NCBI GenBank assembly: GCA_005281725.1
Contig: SSBO01000009.1
Location: forward strand, 11,794,250 to 11,858,249
Direction of reading: 5' to 3'
DNA length: 64,000 nt
From: Wuchereria bancrofti
Taxonomy: Eukaryota > Nematoda > Chromadorea > Rhabditida > Onchocercidae
The notes beneath the pieces are model-generated. The model did no database searches. It was given only the letters and a program-made list of their open reading frames with translations, and had not been told where the DNA came from. Shown here one piece after another: positions 9,000-23,720 of the stretch. The position numbers and the translations under genes were made by a program. Each line of letters begins with the position of its first letter. The first letter of the stretch is position 1.

Positions 9000-11170
9000 A
9001 TCGAAAATTGCACTTATGAAGGTAATATTATATCTATATTAAATTCAGAACTTTGCAAATTTAGAAAAATAACTTCAAATTTGTAAGTTGAAATTCAAAA
9101 AAACTGGGAAAGGTTAAAAAGAAGTTTATTAATAAATCACATTTTGTTTTCACCACTCTTTTTTGCTCTTTCATTCGTCTTTATAACCATTCTAACATCA
9201 CACCGTTTTAAGTGACATTAGCTCGGTTTTAGTTTCAAACATGTCATAACAAGCATTCGATCAAAAAAAAAAAAAAAACGTATCGAATAGCTAGCCTTAT
9301 GGATGATCAAGACAACATACTTTTTGACTTCCTTACATCATCCATTCATCTCTTCCTTCCAATTTTCCCACATCTAAATTTTATTTTTAAATTATTCCAT
9401 TCATATTGTCCGTATGACAACATTTACTGATAGTATTTCATCTCGTTTAGAGAAGGAATATAATCAAGCTTTTCTTTTAAAATAGTTTTTTAAGATGGGC
9501 AGGAATTCATGTCGCATTTCTGATTCAGATAATAAATGTAGTTGCGATGTGATTTATCAAAGATTAGCTGGCTATCAAGCAGACACAGAAATTACTTACG
9601 GAACATTTCGAATTTATACAAAAATTTGTGAAAAAAAAAAAAGACCAACAAAAGTGGATTTTTTGTGAATCCAGGATAATACCATATCTAGAGTAATTCC
9701 ATTCTGAATATTGATTTGAAACTTTTTTAAACAAATTTCAAAAGTTGTCAATTCAAATTTACAAAAATCTTAAATGTGAAAAATTTTTCAGGAAAAAATG
9801 TGAAAACGTTTTCATCGGCAGTTAGCATCAATTAGAAAATATGAAACCAACTCTCTTCATCATACTCTATTAACTGACCGTTAAAAGTAAGATGCGATCT
9901 CATTTATTTTGAACATTTTTTCGTTTGTTTGAGGTATATTTCCAGCATAATTGATTAAAACAAAAACGAAAATTTCTATTTTTTAGATACAACTTTATTT
10001 CATGAGAAATTTATATGAATGACTATTTAGTGTGTTTAGGGAGGAACGTTTAATTACATTTTCTTGCAAGAGTAATTTTGTAAACATCTTTTTCTCTATA
10101 ATATTGTTAGAATTGATAAAAAAAGTGAAAGAGAGCAGACTAATTAACTACTATTAACTGATCTTTATAATCGAAAGTTGCGAATGGGAAAGTGATGGAC
10201 GAGTTGAATGATAAATAATAAAATTCCATTAAATGTATAGTGGGTTCCAAATACTATTTTCAATTTATTTTATCTAACGTAACACCAAGAAGTTTGACTC
10301 ATTAACCTTTGAACCTCTGCAAATAATAGAAGTGTACTGGATACGTAAATTCTAAACTAAAATGATAAAGATGATTACGATATATTATAATATTCAGATG
10401 CAAACTTGAATTTTTTTTGCGCCAAACATGCCAATCAAGAGTAATTGATAACATGTACGTAAGTTTCTAGCATGAAATTGACTTCAAAAAAAAGTTTGAT
10501 GTAAATAACATAAATAGGATTTGATTCCTGAAATATTTGAAGAGGAATTTGTGAAGACACAAATTTATTTTTCGCTTTCTTCATTTTTTGTTTTCACCAA
10601 GCAGTATTTCTGTGAAATGTTATATTTTACATAAAAATTTTTTAATACAACAGATATCGCAAACACACAACAAGTGATATAAACGTAATGGTTAACATTT
10701 CAGTATCTTTAAATTGTTCAATATTTCCAGAATAATCATAAGAAACTGTTAATCCATTAAAAACAAGATAGCAACAACAAATTTAACCTGAATATATATC
10801 TAAAATATATTGTCCCACTATCATAAATTCCTCCTGGAAGCTAATAACTGATTTTATCCGGTACATAGTGATACTACCGCTGTGAAATGTTTCATCGAAT
10901 TACTTAAGTATAATAAAGCAAATTTTTGGTATTGTAAAATTGAAATAATTGAAGTTAGGTCAAATAATGGCTGAATTCAGAAAGATTCTAAGAAACTATC
11001 GGGAAGCAATGAGAACAACTTGCAGTTGTGATTAAAATATACAGCGAATAAATTTATTTTCCTCTTTATTTGTATGGAAAGATCACTTGAATGTACCCGT
11101 TTCAAAATGAAAAATCGTCCACGGATAATCACTGAAGTAGTTCAATCGATTTTAGAATTTCATATATTTG
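9000..11170. other. Gap: no supported gene
   Basis: Mostly A/T-rich. A 57-codon plus-strand ORF near 9494 with several cysteines and a 41-codon minus-strand ORF near 10790-10900 look slightly non-random but have no splice partners. Confidence 0.5.
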
Positions 11171-11176
11171 ACCGAA

Positions 11177-11980
11177 TCAACCAAATCTTGGTTTTATGTA
11201 TGAATCCATTTCGACAATAATATGATCCATTTCATCGTTTTTAGATTTATCCCTGTAAATCAAATAATAAGTAGTCAATTCGTAATAACACAAAGGTCTT
11301 CGAAGAAAGTGACACCAAATTAATTAACAAAAGTCAGACAGACTATGAAACAAAAGAAATTTAGAAAATTTAAATTAAATTTTTCTGGATATAAATTTTT
11401 CCATTTTGAAAAGTTATGAATGTTTTATACCGATAGTTTTTTCGAAAAGCTGTTCTCCATTTCTGAAGCATTTGCTTATGAAGAACATCAATTTTTCCAC
11501 CTTTCCGAATTCGATATCGGGCTCTAAATTACAAATGAGTGAATTAGCTTGTGATTATGAAAAGCAGTTCATATGAACAGGACAATTTGTCAACTTTTCA
11601 GCCCTTCATCTTCTTGATAAAATAACAGAGATAAATGGGTTTTTCTAAATTTCTAAAAATGACAAATCTCTAAACTTTTACTTTTTGTAAAAAATCTTCC
11701 AGTAAAAATCAACTTATTTGAAATAGTAAAAAAAAGTCTTTTTTATATGATATTTCAGATAATATCTTAAAGTTAATCGTTTTTATGCAATTTTTTCGGA
11801 GTATTAATTGGATTATGGTTTTAAGAAAGCTCTTATATTGCTTCCGAAAACTTTCAACACAATTTTTAGTAATTCTTTGAAGAGTCGGTAGAAAGTTTTT
11901 AGGATTTATACTTACTTTTCTGGCAATTTGCTGGATACTACGAGAAACATGAAGAAAAGAATAAACAGTTCTTGACGCAT
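11177..11980 (-). CDS. FMRFamide-like neuropeptide precursor, single PRF-amide (FLP-33-type)
   Basis: Three exons (11916-11980, 11431-11523, 11177-11252) join with matching phases (2, 2) and clean borders (GTAAGT/TTTAG, GTATAA/TTACAG), giving a 77-residue protein. MRQELFILFFMFLVVSSKLP is a signal peptide. The middle is basic with RK/KN candidate convertase sites (QKWRTAFRKNYRDK), and the protein ends exactly in DSYIKPRFG-stop. A terminal Gly after Phe is the classic amidation signal, so the product would end KPRF-NH2. From family knowledge, C. elegans FLP-33 is a single long peptide ending IQKPRF-amide, the best match I know. It would be packaged in neuronal dense-core vesicles and act on GPCRs. 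Gene model is strong; the FLP-33 orthology is inference. Confidence 0.78.
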
Positions 11981-11999
11981 ATTACTAAAGAAAATCGAT

Positions 12000-14900
12000 A
12001 TGTATCTGAAATTTATTGAAATTAACAAAAATTATAACAAGTAGTAATTTTATTCTACATTTTAGGGTTCATAACAAAAATCATTCAGATCGAAACCATT
12101 TTTCGTGTTTTACAACAGCTTAGACGAAGCATGGAGATCTTAATTTTTTGGTTAATTATTTTGATTTTTATTATTTCTATATGGAATGAAACAGTTTAAA
12201 TTGAAAAGAGCAAACGAATTAGAATAAAAGACAAAGAGGGAACTGATTCGTTTCAGTCTACTACTTATCACATCAAAGCTTACTTTAGCATTCAAAAAAT
12301 TTTATGTAAAGGAATGACTGGTGAACTGTTATTTAGTTGAATTTATCACTTTTGAAATGCGAAAATTGATAGCAATTTATCTAGACTGATTGTGTTTGCA
12401 GAGCAGATGAGCCGTCTGGATTGAGAATTAAACGCTATTAACATATGGACAGCAGACTAAAATATGTACAGCGGTAGAAAAATGTATTTTTTTTTTTCAA
12501 AGGATGCAAAAGAGACCATTTAATTTCTAACTTGAATTAACACCAAAATTCGATTTTCTCAATTATCTCAGCGCGCCAAACAATCCACTAATGGAGTTGA
12601 ATTTGAAGAAAATTCGGAAGAAAACAGTATTTTCATGAATAAAAAATTTTCAATTTCTCATAATTTTGAAGTTTCTCAGTAGTTTTGCATAACTCAACTT
12701 TTCAACTTTTACGCAGTATTTGTTTTTACGGCTAACAACACAGCCTACTGATTGTTAGGGAATCAATAGAAAAAGATTTATTGTTTTGTGGCCATTCAGA
12801 TAAAATAATCTGTAATTGACGAATTTTGCAGCAATCACCGTTGTAGCATAATTTCAAATAGCGCCTAATAAGTGATGATGTAAGCACTGATGTAAAATGC
12901 AACAAATTAACAATAAATTAAATAATTGATAACTTATCACAAACAAAGTTACTGTTAATATCAAAAAAGACGTGAACAAAAAAAGGGGAATTTGAAATGT
13001 TGTTCTTTTTTTGTTTTTCGGGATGAAAACTGATTTTAATTTTCTTTTCTCACCAGCTAGAGTCATTTAATGCTTTTTGTATGAGATCAGTTCTTCACTA
13101 AGTAAGGTCACTTTGCTCTTCTCATTAAACCAAATCTGGCATATTTTTATTTAAATACAAATGTCTGAAGTTGAAATTTCAATCATAATGTACTGTGTAT
13201 TCATAACTGTTCACAAATTGTCAGTGTCACAAAGATAATACGTTGTTACCCATGTTGTTTGCAGTGGAATACGGTCATTATATAGGCCAAAGTTGACCTT
13301 CGTTACTTTTTATGTTAATGTTTATGAGTGCTTCACATCAATTATCCTGATTCTCTGATATAAATATTAATTGTTTCACTTAATTTCCTATCCCTTTTTT
13401 TTAAAAAAAGTGTCTTAATCTTAAAACTTTTTATTTTGAAAGCAATTACGCAAAAATTTCCATTTTTCCTGGTTTGCTGATGAAAGAAAACCTGGTTTTT
13501 GATATGTCGTTAAATAATTGTTGTACCATAAAGCGGTTGAATCATATCCCTTCTTAAGTTGAAGTATTTTACACAAAATACCGACGAATTAAACATTTGA
13601 TTATTTGATTAAATTTCCCAATATTAGACAAAATTGTTATTCAGGTTTAAGGATAATTAGTTTCAATCTAGCACCGAATCTATCTTTCTCGATATGCTGC
13701 TTCAACAGCACTTTCTATGCATCATACTTTTTTTGGTTTCAGATTGGGAAATAGCAAGAAAGAGTGTAAAAAATTGGCAAAAATGAAACAGTGAAGGTTA
13801 ATATGAATGAATTCTGAAAATATTAAAATAATTAGAAATGAAAAATCTTAAAACACCATTTTCTATCACTGAAATAAAATTTCCTACTGGAAAAGAAAAT
13901 GAAGAAAAATGAAAACAAATAACAGTTGTGCATTTCAGCACCAAAATAATCGACGAAATGATTCGTTAAGAATACACAGTTATCTATCAGTTCTGAATAA
14001 TATCAAGCAATCCAGGAAACATAACAGAAAGCTTATTAATAGCAAGTTCAAATTACCATAAGAAATTTAGTAAATGACTTTTCAACTTAAACTTTAACAT
14101 TAAGAGATTAACTTTATCCTTTATATCAGATATGCAATATTTAAAAGTTAATCTAAAGCACACGAACTCAAAGTGTTATGAAACGTTTTGAATATAATAT
14201 TTGAGCAACAGCTACTGCAATAAATATAGTTCTACAACTAACTTTTATAACAAATTAGCGAATGTATTAAATTACAGGTTAAATTAAGGAATGTCAACAT
14301 TTAGTGCTCAGTGGTTGCAATGTCAATAAAAGTTAATGTAATTTAATTATCCATCCGGAAATGAACACCTATGACAACGGAAATTCAAGGACGTGAAATA
14401 AAATTAATATAGTTTAAAAAAAATAAAATATAAATAGCAGTGATGATGGAAAGCAGGTAATAATGATTTAAGAAAGTTCTATTGAGCTAATTTCATTTTG
14501 CATCAGCAGTCCATTCTCGTAAAAATTAAAATCATAGCTTATCCGTCGATTAGTGACTATCACAACCAATACTATTGATCTTTCATTTCTTGTCTCATCA
14601 TTTCAATTACCAAAAACTGTCACTGGCATTTTATATTACTCAAAGATGAATTAATGTTCATTTAATCATCAAAAATGCACGTGGTTGCGATAAATGTTTC
14701 CCCTGACTAAAATGACAAACTATGAGAATTGTTGAACCTCTTTCATAGAAAAAAGAATTTAAATTTTGCGCGAAATTCTTTTCATTCAAAAATGAAATGC
14801 TGCAAGCAACTGCAATCATTTTTTTAAATCATACTTTACCCAATCTGTTTATTTGTGCTATTTTGGACAAAATTTTATCAAATTTAAATAGCACAGTTTA

Positions 14901-17900
14901 GTAATGCAAAGGGCCTTGCTTCAGCATTCGTACATCTTTTGCAGATCTTTGAATTTCATAACTGTAATGGTCGCTTTTTGTTCCTGTCAATTCAATTATT
15001 GAAAAATCAAATTTTCAACGGAATTTTTAAAGAAATAACACTGCCTTTGAGTTACATTTTTGTTCCGCACCGAAACAAATTGAAAAAACCAAATGAGGTT
15101 TACAAGTTATATTCATTAGTTCGTAATAGCTTAGTTGTTGGAAACAAAAGTAATATTCCTCCAAAAATTTTTTGATAAATTCTTTTTTCAAGTGAAAAAT
15201 ATTTTAACAGTACAAAAGATACCTGAATACATATTGAAAATTTAAATGAAAGGAAATAAAAGTAGAAAGCTCTTATTAGTACCGAATAATAATTTGCTGA
15301 CAACAATCTTACGCAATCTTAGTAATAAATTATCATTTAATTTCTGCAGTTGCTGTTAGTTCTACTACGAAGGAATAATCAAGTGAATTAAGCAAGAAAA
15401 TGGATATTGAAGTATTATGGACTTATTGAGTTTTAAAAAATGCAACAAAAATATAAATGTGCTTGTTTAGACTTGACAGTTTTATTAAACATCTGCTCGC
15501 ATGTTTTCAAAGTTTGAAAATAATTTATAGTTTCAGAAGAGATTCAAAAAAAAAAACATTTGGTAAAAAACTAATTGAAGAATGATTATTTTTATAACTG
15601 ACCTAATTATAGATTTAGAAATACGTTTATATCTAAGTCTGTACGGTGACATTAACAAATCTATTATTAATTTATTGGCTGTCAACTATATTTGTCACTT
15701 ATGTCATTTATATTCATACCTTTTCTTACATTTCTTCACACTGTTTCTTCCTATACAAATAACGACATATTAACGGCAAAAAACTCACTAAACTAGCAGG
15801 AAAAATAATTCGCTGAAGTTTGTATATTCATTATCCTAGTTGTCAAGCATGAAACATCAGGTTTAATATACAGATAATATGAGAACGTAAACGAGAACTT
15901 CAAAAACCAATCAAAAATTTGAAATCATAATTTAGTACATTGAATGAATTGAGTGTAATGTTCAGTAGCTTTATAAATAACCTGCAAGTAGCTACCGCCT
16001 ACCTTACATTTCCTGCACCCTTAGGGTATTTCCACTATGAGTGGAAGGAAATAAAATACTGGATTGAAAATGTCGTTTGAAATATTTCATAAAGGTATTC
16101 TGATTTGAAAAAATTGATCAAAGGCGGGGCCAAAACTATGGTCAATATAAAACAATCAAGAAGTAAAAATTATTTTAAGGAAGTATGAGTCATTAGCCAT
16201 TCGTTCATCTATTTTTTAAACAAAATTTTTGTAAAATCTTCATTAAAAAAATGCCGAAAAATAAGTTGCTGAATGAGTAAATGAATGAGTTTAAAGGAAA
16301 TTATTTTCTCTCAATAAATTTACAATTGTAATTAATTACAATGGCTTTTCCAATTTTATTATATTTTAATCGCTTTAGTAGCGGAAGTCGAACTTCAAAC
16401 AAGACCGTACATTTCTGATTCCATTCATACGCTTCAATTCATTTGCTTTTTATATAGATTGACTGTGGGTGTTCTTCAATCATTAGCAGTATCAGTTTTT
16501 CAAAAACAACTCCAAAGTTTATTGTAGCGACTTTCATTGATGAGTAATTATGAAAATTATATTTGAAACTGATTGGAAATTTAGATAACAGATACAAACA
16601 GAGGTACAGAATAAATGTAATATTTGTTTCATTTAAAAAGAAAGAAATCTATAATAAATCATTGCGTGACCTATCATTACGTACAGTGACCTATCATTTC
16701 CTATTCCATTAAGAAACCGGTCAGTTGTGTAATTAGACGGCATTGTTGACTGAAATGTTTGTACAGGAGTTTTCGACAACAATAAGGATGAAGAAATTTG
16801 AAAAAAAAAAAACGTTTATTCCAGGAAACAACGGAAAAGGTCAAGAAAAGATGGGAAGAAGAGAAGAAAGATGAGTTTCTGTTTACAAGATATAACGCAA
16901 AGAGAACATATTCCTTCGAGGTTTAAGTAAATTCTGTATTTTTGTAAAACTAATTTATTCTAAATTTAGATTAATCTGGGTTAAATAAATTGATTGGAGA
17001 TAAACTAACGGAGCATGAAACTTGTATAGGTTGGATGAAAGAAGAAATTTAAGAACTCTTAACTGAAAAAATAACACTTGATAATAAAAAATTGGAGTTT
17101 ATGCCTAAATTATATATACTTGTTTATGCTAATGTCAAAGACACCATTAAAACTCTTCTAATCTCTAATATTTTTTGTGACTCTTCCAATACCCTGATAC
17201 CTCTGCAATCCTTGATTACTTTAAGTTAGCTCTATAAGTCCTTAATTTCAATTAGCAAATTGTAAATATAACATAGAGCAACTCTCTTTTATCAGATCAT
17301 TACCACTTTAAATCATTCATTTCATCCAACAGATAAGCCAAGTCAGTCAAAATTACCAAACTTTTTCGGGAAATATATACTCCTCTCACATATGCAATCT
17401 AAAGTTCCAAATATGACAAATGATCTGTAACATTTAAAATTTTAGAAAAAACTCTGCAATTATATTCACTTACCCATAGGAAAAATTTTGGAATAATAAA
17501 TTGGAATATATTATCTTTCACAACAACAATTAGCCCAGATTGTCGAGATGAAAGAACAATTGTCGTAATCCATTCATTATTTCTCCAATACGAGTTCATA
17601 GCAACAACATAGACTGCATTTTCAGCAAATGCCAAAATTCAGGCCTTTATCGTTAATTTTTACTAGCTTAGAACTTCTACGTATTTCAACTGTTATCAAT
17701 ATTTTGGATTTGTTAACTTCCATAATATTAGAGCAACAAAATGTTAAACAATCTCAAAAAGAATAGTTTGTGATATATCTAGTAATGAAGATTACAAAGA
17801 AAATTTTCGAAATCATATTTAATAAACCAATAATTAAGGATCCAGTAATTTTTGTGGAAAGTAGTGCTGTTTACATTTAAAATGTACAGTCGTAAGCTTT

Positions 17901-19700
17901 CTGAAGTTGACTGTTATTAAGTGATCAGGAGAAGGTTGACTCCATTTTATAAATGAAAGGTTCTAATACGTTAAGTACGTTCCTAATACGTTTAACATTT
18001 GTTGATATACGTTCACGCAATATAAATTCAGCTTTAATAAAACTAGAATTATTATTGTCTCACTATGTGAACTATGTTTCATCTAAATAATATATTTTAG
18101 CATCGGAAATGTAATGGAATGTTATCCTCGTCCATTTCATCAGTCAATTTTTCAGTTTTTTTTTTTTCTTCTCATTTTGCAAAATTTAGCACAAAAAAAG
18201 AACTCTCTGTTCATCAATCATTCAGATGTCAAAACATTGTTTTTGTAAAAGCATTTCATTCCTCATACTTAAAATTAATATTCTGATTTTATTTTTTTTA
18301 CTCGTGATGTTACCAAGAAATAAATCTAAAATAAAAGGATCAAAACATTTCAACACAGTTGTCAAAATTATTAGAATACAAGTTTTTAGTGAAATTCTCT
18401 TCATTTGTTGCAAATTTTTCACTCATATGAATTCTAACCAAATTTATTCGGTAGACAAAATCGCACTATCAACTTCCAAATTATAATGATAATTGCCGTC
18501 CATTACATAAAGAAACTTTCATTGCTCATCCTCGTTTTGCTGGTGGAACAAGTTTGCTAGTAAAATTAAGTGATTCATAAGAAATTTTTTGAGAAATACG
18601 AAACAGGACAAAGTTTAGAAAAGCGAGATTGCATAAGAAAAAGGTAATGATTTCGTTCACATTTAATATATCATAAATTTTGAATTTTATGTAAGGATGG
18701 ATGAAGACTCGTTGAAGGACGGAAAAACGATCGAATACTTCAATGAAACTTGATTTGCCGACATTCTTTTACAGCATGCATCCAATCGGTTGCTATTTTG
18801 AATTTGGAAATCAATTGCGGGAATAGATATATGAATTGAAAATTAAAAATATAGGAAATCCTGTTAGCCCTACCATCATTAGTAGTAGTAATGCAACTAT
18901 TACCATAAAATAGTTCAATCTTCATTAGATAAACGTTAATTAAATGAATCAATGAAGAAACATAACTATGATAATAGCTTTGAAAATCTAAGAGAGGATT
19001 TTTTAAAGATCAGCACAGCTTGCTACTCATGTATATGTTAATGTTTTAAAAATAGTTTTGCGTATAAAACTGATCATAAAAAAAATACCTCTTTAATAAA
19101 TAAGACATTTGTGAAGTACAGTTAGCTTGTCGTGATTTATAACTTTTGACAAAGTTTGTTTTGAATTTTTTGATATAGAACCATAGTGGACTATTTTTTA
19201 AATTCAAATCCGAAATTTCTTGAATTTGAAAACTGAATAAAATTGACGTCAAAATGGCAATTTTTAGCTTGAAGATTTTTCTTTTAAATTGAAATGATAT
19301 CACATTGGATATACTAATAAAGTGACTCAGAATGTGCGTACTTTTCTAGCATATTATTAAAGCACAAAGAATTTAAGTGACATAATATTAACATTCAACA
19401 TAACCACAAAACAGGACTAGATCAGGTTCACCTCCTAAAATAACTTTACTCTGTTCTTGAAAGTAAAGTTAACCTCAATCAGGATATTTTGAACAATAAC
19501 TTCACATCATTTTAGTCTCGCCTTGATTCCAGAATGTCTCTATTCATCGCATATTTACTTATTCCCACACTACTTTGTTTTAAAGTCAAAATTAATGCTG
19601 TAGCAAAAAGAAATTGATATAGAGGTTTTATTTTTTGCAATCAAATATCAAACAACTTTTCGGATCTTCAAATTTCTCACACATTTCAAAATTTCAACAA
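12000..19700. other. Gap: gene-poor 7.7 kb
   Basis: No convincing gene. Noted: a perfect 7-bp hairpin TTCCACT-ATG-AGTGGAA at 16030-16046 in a locally G+C-richer patch. A minus-strand open segment at 17475-17630 ends at a strong donor (TGG|GTAAGT) and could be an orphan exon. A purine-rich segment near 16825-16925 is open in more than one frame. The rest is A/T-rich with poly-A/T tracts. Confidence 0.5.
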
Positions 19701-19717
19701 TAATTTTCAATTTCATA

Positions 19718-22700
19718 TCAAGAAGATGAAGCTATAATACAAAGGTGCCTTGAAGAAATTTTTGGATTAAATACGGACAAAATATAAGCAGAATAACCAT
19801 GTTCTCTCAAAAAGAATAAGCGATCCAATAAAACAAACATTTCTAATGGTGTCTGCATCATCGTTTGCAAAAGCTGAAAGAACTGGGAAGTAAAGTAGGA
19901 GCACACAACCCAAAAAGGTTAGAAAAAATTTTATACTGTAATGATAAGAAAACACTTTTATAAGGTCGATGTCCTTTTAGCATTCTGCTATAGTTTTTAA
20001 GACTGTGAACTGCTGTTGTTTAATAATTAATGGTAATAAACAAATAAAAAAGTAAACGACGAGATAAAGAAACATATACGTTAATAAAATATTCCAAAAT
20101 CTTAAGATTTCAAGTACTAACCGTAAAAGGTTCAACATATGCAAAATACGGTTCTTGGTCAGTGTAGATCATTCTATACAACCGATCAGTTTGTAAAACA
20201 GCATTTTCACTCAATCCTAGTTGGGATGCTAACTTAACTCCGGTATCTTTTACGTCTTCAAAACGACAATTTAGCTTGCGACATGTTGGTAGTAAGTCTG
20301 AAACAAAAATACATTGATATATTGAAATCAAACTCTTTAAAAAACCAGTTTTTCAGAAATTCTTCCACGTATATATATATATATATGTAGAATTCTATGA
20401 AAAAAGTAGAATGAAATCAACTGAAAGCTAACAAAGTTTGAATTCATCCACTGAATTTATTAGAAAACTCATTCAAACGTAAAAAGCTGCATCCACTCCC
20501 ATTCACTTATTAACCCGCGTATGAAATCAATATTGTTTGCTAAGAAAATTTAACTTTGCTTATGAATTCACAAATTTAACACTCGAACAAGAGAACGCAT
20601 ATGTCATTGTTAAACAAAAAATGCTCTACTTGAAAACGGAAGCACAGTTTAAAAAAGTTAAAACATCACCCTTGTGTTTGTCGTATAGGCATTCCAGTAA
20701 AGCTCGACTGATAAAATCCTTTGTATGCTTTTTTCGATCTTTATCAGAACTGGGCCAACTGTAACATTTTGAACATGATAAAATAAACAAAATGATATCT
20801 GAAGCTACGCATAGTATCTGGAAACAGTGAATATCCAGATTTTTTTCACTTACCTGGAAATGTGCTTTTGACAAGCCAATCTTAGCGCACTCACTGGCAA
20901 CACTTCACAGGAAATGGATCGTTGTTTTATTTCGTTGCTCATTGCCCAATGAAACATTTCCTTTTCTAAATTGATGATATTAAACCTTCTTTACATATAT
21001 ATAATGTAAATATTTTTAAAATTTATTTCTTATCAAATATATTTTATCAAAGACAAATTCCTAACTAGTCTGGCAAAGTTATCACGAAGAAACGTTATAA
21101 AAAACTTACTTAAATTTGACATTTTGTGGTAACAACATGGAATTGTAAAAATAAGTGGCACTCGATTACGATCCAACTTGCAGAAGTGACGTAAGAGTGT
21201 TGGCTGGAGATCACCACATCCATGCAATGAAACTACTGCAGTTCGATCATGCTGTAATAGCACTGAGTTTAAAATAACACTGTGAGAAATTATCAGTTAT
21301 TAATTTCATTTTATTTACTCTGAGATTTCTGGTATAAAACCATTTAAACCAACGCAGACTACAAATGCAAGTTCAGCATTTTAATTGATAAAGCTCTTAG
21401 TGGATTAAAAAACCGCATCACCAGCAATTAAGGTTGGAAGCAAAATTCAAACCTCATCTCCTGAAAGAAATTCTAACAGTTTTTGATCTTCTGTACCATC
21501 ACAAATGATAGTCAAACAAATAATTTCGGCGTATGCTGCAATCAAGGATTGAAACAAAAACTGTTTATGCTGAAGATCACATAAAGAGTATTTCAAATTT
21601 ACGGGGTTTAAAAAACCGTTTTATAACTCACCGCAAGATTTTCTGGCACGTTGGCAAAACTTTTCATTACAGTCAATCCCAACAACTTTGCAATGCCGTG
21701 ATAACTCTTTGATCAAATGTCCCTAAACGTTTCTCAATTATCAAGTACTCATTACACGGAAAACATCAGTTTTAAAAATCTGAAAACACGGAAATTTCGG
21801 CTAAACTTCGTAGCAAAAATTCTAGGTTGGCCAGCAGAACTGCTGTGATCACCAGTGCAGTTACAAGTTGACTGTCTCGTATGGAATAATCTAAGTTCCA
21901 ATTAAAATTTGAAATTTACGACAAAAGATTTGTGTGTAATAGACTTACCACACCGCACCCAACATCTACGATTCGATTGATGCCGTAAAGTTTGCAATAT
22001 GCCATAAGCAAAACTGTGAAGTTTTCAATTTCATGGCGTTTTTTGACAGTCATACAACTATTCCCTTGAATCAAAGGTGTCCCGAACTGCGACAAATTAT
22101 CAGGCAAAACTGCTGCCAAACAAGAATTACTTTGATGTATAAATATTTCATTACTGGCAACATGAAATTCGAGCAAAGTCTCAGGACAGTACTGAAATCA
22201 GGTAAAAGAAAAAAAGTGAGCTAAAACCTCTATATTTGCACGAGGTTCTCAAACGCTGATGTCTTTCCTCCTATTAGTCTCACCCACAACTTGCTTTCCA
22301 TCCGCTCAAGAACGCGGGAACCCAAAATCTGTTCTTGTTCTTAGTAGTGTAGACTTTCTGCAATCATGCAAATGATATAAGTTATAAAGAGTCCCGAACT
22401 TATGTGTTTTACCATTACAACCTATCATTTCTCATGCTTAGAAGGTCTTCTTGATCAAGTATTGCAACATTCGGTGGCATTATTCATTTTGATATGAGGC
22501 CAAAATGAAAAGTGTGAAACTTCTTACTATGTGTATTGATAACCGAAGGTAGAAATAAACTTACTCATTTGAAGTGAGCTAAGAATGCTTATAATTTATT
22601 ACCAAATAAACGGAGAAACTTACTGGCGTCGGTTTCTGAAAAGGAAACAAATTGAGTTCTTCGTTGTTCAGTTTTTCTAGGTATTCTAGCCACTGAAATA

Positions 22701-23110
22701 AGCTACATTTGAGATTTAAAAGGAGCTTCCATTAGTGTACTTCACGAAAAAACATATTAATTGCATGTAAGGAATCACATTTCCCATCTCCATTGCTTTG
22801 CTTATTTCTAAATATTAAAGTACGCAAAAACAACGTACGATATAACCAAACTGATTGAAACGGTTTGTTATTCAATAAAAACAATCTCTAAAATCATTAA
22901 TAGGATTTCAGTAAGAAATCTGAACTCTAGTACTGATGCTGATAACAGGTGATTGGGCAAAATAAAAAGCCTTACATTGCGCGGTATGCGCTCCCACAAA
23001 TTGTTTGATAAAAACTTGACATTTGGATAGTCGTACAAAAATTTGTTTTTCAGAATGAAATCCACAATATAAGATAGCAAATCGGTATCACTCCAATTTT
23101 CTTCGGTCAT
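19718..23110 (-). CDS. METTL25-like (METTL25/RRNAD1 family) SAM-dependent methyltransferase
   Basis: Ten exons: 22976-23110, 22624-22692, 21949-22191, 21632-21722, 21478-21536, 21110-21251, 20854-20965, 20670-20758, 20122-20297, 19718-19882. All phases are consistent, giving about 426 aa, typical of the family. Visible in order: an N-terminal helical region (NLWERIPRN then WLEYLEKLNNEEL), MTVKKRHEIENF, the SAM-binding motif I VDVGCGVGHL followed by VVGID, the family hallmark LHGCGDLQPTLLRHF, then PCCYHKMS. It closes with VLLDRLFFLREHG and VFNPKISSRH. Methyl transfer from S-adenosylmethionine is expected; the substrate is unsettled for the family (some members are linked to rRNA or mRNA-decapping). 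The fifth exon's 3' border is the least certain. TMEM135 lies 611 bp upstream on the same strand. Confidence 0.9.
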
Positions 23111-23720
23111 CCTTCGATCATATTATCACCATTCATTTTAGTTTCTTATAAATAACTTCGCGATTAGGAAGACGTGGCAAAAGAAAAAAAAAATAGAAAA
23201 AAAAAACGAAAATTTGTAACTATAAGTTTTCACCTCATTCTTGTCACAGTGTGATATTATTCGTATTGGGAGAAAAGGAATTCAAATCCGTTTTAACGAT
23301 ATACTGTTTAAATAAATATATGTAATAAAAAGTGTATAATAATTTTTATTACAGAAAACCAACAGTTTATGCGAATTGCAACAATTTCAAGGCTTGTCCC
23401 AAAATAAATACCTAAAACGAAAGGAACAAACTAGGATATTTAAAGGAATGGATAATAATAAGTGAGGGATGACAGAGGTAAAAGGCAATCAAAGATTAAA
23501 AGAAATGTAGGAATAAAGGACAACATTAAAAATTATGGGAAGCAAAAGAATGGGAAACAGGATGACAGATTAACACAAATGAGAACCAAAATGTTTGCAA
23601 ACCACCCAAATCAATAATGAGTTTAAAATCCGGTGAAGCAGACATTTTTACTGATCATGAATCACATAAACAAGGAAAGCAAAACAACAGTTAGGAAGTT
23701 CGAGAGAACGTTATGAAAGA

